DNA from: Heterostelium album PN500
Lineage: Eukaryota > Evosea > Eumycetozoa > Acytosteliales > Acytosteliaceae
Assembly: GCF_000004825.1 (NCBI RefSeq)
Contig: NW_008805073.1
Span: forward strand, 1,054,001 to 1,118,000
Direction of reading: 5' to 3'
Length of the DNA stretch: 64,000 nt
Part shown: positions 61,901-64,000 of the stretch, piece by piece
Layout: every line of letters begins with the position of its first letter
Position numbering within the stretch: the first letter of the stretch is position 1
Position numbers and translations under genes: made by a program
The notes under the pieces: model-generated
What the model was told of the DNA's origin: nothing
Seen by the model: the letters and a program-made list of their open reading frames with translations, nothing else
Databases searched by the model: none

Positions 61901-63489
61901 ATATTAACCTTGCAACGACACTTTCAAATGGTGAATCAATCACACTTCTAAATGGACTATCAATGACAGAACAACAACTATATTTGAAATCAATAGAGTG
62001 TTATCCTACCAATTCATTTTCGTACTCTAAGCTTGCAATATTACTTTCTAATGGTGAATCAATCACACTTAATGATGGCCAAACAATGACACGACAACAA
62101 CTACTCTTGAAGCCAATAGAATATAATCCAACTAGTTCAGATACATATTTTAACCTTGCAACGACGCTTTCAAGTGGTGAATCAATCACACTTAATAATG
62201 GACAATCAATGACTGACAGACAACTATACTCGAAAGCTATAGAATTGGATCCAACCCATTCAAATTCATATCATAACCTTGCAACGACGCTTTCAAGTGG
62301 TGAATCAATCACACTTAATAATGGACAATCAATGACAGACAGACAACTATACTTGAAATCAATAGAATATGATCCAACCAATTTCAAATCATATTATATC
62401 CTTGCAAATTCACTTTCAAGAGGTGAATCAATCATTCTTAATAATGGATTGTCAATGACTACACAACAATTATACTTGAAATCAATAGAATGTGATCCGA
62501 CCAATGCCGATTTATATATAAGAATTGGATGTACACTTTCAAGTGGAGAGTCAATCATACTACCAAATGGACAAACAATGACACAACAACAGATATATTT
62601 AAAATCAGTAGAGTGTGGTCCAACATATTCATATTCATATTATAACCTTGCAACCACACTCTCAGGTGAAGAATCAATCATACTACCTAATGGACAATCA
62701 ATGACTGCGCGAAAACTATACTTTAAATCAATAGAGTGTGATCCAACAAATTCCAAATCATATACTAACCTTGCAACTATACTTTCAAGTGGTGAATCAA
62801 CCATACTTAATAATGGACAATCTATGACACAACAACAACTATACTTGAAATCAATAGAATGTGATCCAACATATTACCATCCATACATTGGCCTTGCAAC
62901 AACACTTTCAAGAGGTGAATCAATCATACTTCCAAATGGACAATCTATGACACAACAACAACTATACTTGAAATCAATAGAATGCGATCCAACATATTAC
63001 CATCCATACATTGTCCTTGCAACGACACTTTCGGACGGTGAATCAATTATACTTCCAAATGGACAATCAATGACAGAACAACAACTATGTTGTAAATCAA
63101 TAGAATGTGATCCAACCTATCCATATTCTTATAATATCCTTGCAACAACACTTTCAAATGATGAATCAATCATACTTCCTAGCGGAAAAGCAATGACAAA
63201 GAAACAACTATTCTTAAAATCAATAGAATGTGATCCAACCAATTCAGATTCATATCATATACTTGCAATTACACTATCCCTACATGAAACAATCAGACTC
63301 CAGAATCATGTTCTAATGACAAAACAACAACTATTATTGGAATCACTAAGATTAAATCAAACACAATCATGGGCTTACCGATCGATTGGATTAACACTTT
63401 TGAACAACAAACAAACAATTACACTTCCAAATGGACAACAAATGTCAAGGAGACAACTACTTCAAAAAGCAAGAATAAATAAAAAATAA
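58999..63489 (+). CDS. Giant TPR-variant solenoid protein, about 36 repeats of 41 residues
   Basis: Intronless 1,496-residue ORF starting MKRKHQNSISSNDSDALLQI. After about 35 residues it is a tandem array with a 123-bp (41-residue) period to the end. The typical unit is: SDSYYNLATTLSRGES, then IILNDGQSMT, then EQQLYLKSIECDPTN. The first and last parts match TPR helix A (YxNLgxtL) and helix B (A/xxLKAIELDPTN); the 'GESIILNDGQSMT' between them replaces the TPR turn with about seven extra residues, probably a short beta-hairpin. It is likely a protein-binding superhelix without enzymatic domains; there is no signal peptide or membrane helix, so cytosolic or nuclear. Units are so alike that recent duplication or gene conversion is evident. 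Codons are AT-rich, unlike dynein. Its closest neighbour is the decayed transposon, 0.4 kb upstream. Confidence 0.93.
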   Translation: MKRKHQNSISSNDSDALLQIAMSLDHHDDNIIKDPQTIVLPSGKSITKEQLLLQVIDLHPNNSDAYIKLALILKAENRSSIILLSGLTMTPQQLYLKGIQCNPTDPNSYFYLEFTLSRGESITLLNGQSMTKQQLLLKAIECDPTCTSYYYSLGATLSRGESIILNDGESMTLQQLYLKAIECDPTFSHPYTNLAITLSSDEPITLNDGQSMTRQQLLLKTIECDPTISITYSNLANTLSDEESITLNDGQSMTKQQLCLKSIECDPAYSISYCILAMTLSRGESIILNNGQSMTDRQLYLKSIECDPTFSDAYSNLADTLSRGESITLNNGQSMTQQQLYLKSIECDPTYSYSYSNLAKTLSRGESIILNDGQSMTEQQLYLKSIECDPTNSNSYNNLATTLSSGESIILNDGQSMTDQQLYLKSIEYDPTNSESYYNLATTLSRGESIILNDGQSMTRQQLYLKAIECDPTNSESYNNLINTLSDGESIKLNDGQSMTKQQLLLKSIECDSTNSIYYSNLAIMLSRGESITLNDGQSMTEQQLLLKSIECDPTNSKSYISLTETLLSGESIILNDGQSMTEQQLYAKAIEYDPTNSDSYYNLATTLSRGESIILNDGQSMTRQQLYLKAIEWDPNDSNSYYNLALNLSSDESIILPNGQSMTEQQLYLKSIELDPTHSNSYHNLGNTLSSGESIILNDGQSMTDRQLYLKSIEYDPTHSDSYSNLADTLSSGESIILNDGQSMTEQQLYLKSIELGPTHSNSYHNLGNTLSRGESIILNDGQSMTEQQLYLKSIEYDSTHSDSYYNLATTLSRGESIILNDGQSMTRQQLYLKSIELDPTHSNSYHNLGNTLSSGESIILNDGQSMTRQQLYLKAIEYGSTDSFNILAATLFNCEIIILHDGQTLTKQHLYLKSIECDPEDPDSYSNLAKTLSRGESITLIDGQSMTKQQLLLKSIEYDPTNFKSYINLATTLSNGESITLLNGLSMTEQQLYLKSIECYPTNSFSYSKLAILLSNGESITLNDGQTMTRQQLLLKPIEYNPTSSDTYFNLATTLSSGESITLNNGQSMTDRQLYSKAIELDPTHSNSYHNLATTLSSGESITLNNGQSMTDRQLYLKSIEYDPTNFKSYYILANSLSRGESIILNNGLSMTTQQLYLKSIECDPTNADLYIRIGCTLSSGESIILPNGQTMTQQQIYLKSVECGPTYSYSYYNLATTLSGEESIILPNGQSMTARKLYFKSIECDPTNSKSYTNLATILSSGESTILNNGQSMTQQQLYLKSIECDPTYYHPYIGLATTLSRGESIILPNGQSMTQQQLYLKSIECDPTYYHPYIVLATTLSDGESIILPNGQSMTEQQLCCKSIECDPTYPYSYNILATTLSNDESIILPSGKAMTKKQLFLKSIECDPTNSDSYHILAITLSLHETIRLQNHVLMTKQQLLLESLRLNQTQSWAYRSIGLTLLNNKQTITLPNGQQMSRRQLLQKARINKK

Positions 63490-63670
63490 CTCGTCGGTTG
63501 TCTGGTACATGGTGGTGATTTGATCTGAAGACACTTAAAGTCGGATGAGTAGGTATTATTATATTCTCTTTTTTAAAATATTGATTTATTAATATTGTTT
63601 ACTTTTAGATCGAATTCTAATTGGTATTTGCAACTAGATGAAACTTAATTCCCCGTCGAATTGATTTTTC

Positions 63671-64000
63671 TTAATTGTTTTCCACTTGACCAAGATTCAA
63701 ATTTGTTTGAATAAATATCTTAATTATAGATGTTATAAATGACAAATTTTTGTAGAGTTTTTTACCAATTTTATTTTTTAAATTCATGAAATAATTGGGA
63801 AACCTAGGTTTGACTGTCTCAAATTTGTTTCCACGGTCAATAATGGCAACCTATATTTTTATAACAATTAGCTAAATCTTTCGAAAAAAAACTAATAAAT
63901 AGAATAAAATAGAATATTAAATACCTTTTGATTCATTTTCGTGAATAAAACACCTTTCTCATCAGAGGTTATCACATTCTTTGGTTGAATTTGGTTTTCT
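63671..64000 (-). CDS. 3' end of an unrecognised gene (partial)
   Basis: Two exon pieces read in phase: 64000-63925 and 63850-63671, with an intron 63924-63851 (AAG|GTATTT..ATATAG|GTT). The upstream piece reads ENQIQPKNVITSDEKGVLFT then KMNQK; the last exon starts VAIIDRGNKFETVKPRFPNY, then FMNLKNKIGKKL, and ends NLGQVENN before TAA. Both pieces are open and the splice keeps frame, so this is probably the C terminus of a gene entering from the right. I do not recognise the family. It is convergent with the TPR gene, 181 bp apart. Confidence 0.55.

Noticed and set aside
58999-62189. Minus-strand frames (e.g. MIDSPLESVVARL) inside the TPR gene
   Set aside because: They repeat with the 123-bp period of the plus-strand gene and are its shadows.

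Overview
The window looks like chromosomal DNA of a social amoeba (dictyostelid). Intergenic DNA and introns are very AT-rich with long A/T runs, and introns are short with GTAAGT/GTATGT...TAG borders. CAA/AAC tracts give Gln/Asn runs, there are large IPT/TIG surface proteins, and a cytoplasmic dynein heavy chain is encoded almost in one exon. Housekeeping exons (dynein, P5C dehydrogenase) use C/G-ending codons much more than I would expect of D. discoideum, so a different dictyostelid lineage is likely. The species assignment is inference.

Layout. (1) 1-18204: two divergent genes for giant secreted or surface IPT/TIG-repeat proteins, on either side of a shared ~0.8 kb intergenic region. Both carry a DNase II-like domain among the TIG repeats. 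The left copy keeps the first HxK motif and runs off the window; the right copy has lost both HxK histidines and has two apparent frameshifts. (2) 18418-21588 (-): a secreted, repeat-rich, probably beta-helical single-pass membrane protein. (3) 24291-26553 (-): a membrane-tethered bZIP factor (ATF6/CREB3-like layout). (4) 27694-29366 (-): a membrane-anchored short-chain dehydrogenase. (5) 32263-34419: a small Gln-rich protein with a PNRC/Edc1-like decapping-activator motif, convergent with a Pro/Gln-rich protein. (6) 35579-49795: cytoplasmic dynein heavy chain. (7) 50132-50336: a 47-residue secreted peptide gene. (8) 50987-53358: P5C dehydrogenase, whose second intron holds a good C/D-box snoRNA candidate, followed by a convergent Erf4/GOLGA7-like membrane protein. 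(9) 55190-58580: a small membrane protein gene, its dead duplicate, and a decayed DDE transposon with matching terminal inverted repeats. (10) 58999-63489: an intronless protein of about 36 copies of a 41-residue TPR variant. (11) 63671-64000 (-): the 3' end of an unrecognised gene.

Gene models were built by hand from ORFs and splice borders. Each multi-exon model given as complete has exons summing to a multiple of three (after removing the two proposed extra bases in the right TIG gene). Domain names come from motif recognition, not from database searches. The genes do not form a single pathway. The clear local themes are paralogous duplication (TIG pair, membrane-protein pair, TPR repeats) and decay (frameshifts, pseudogenes, dead transposon).
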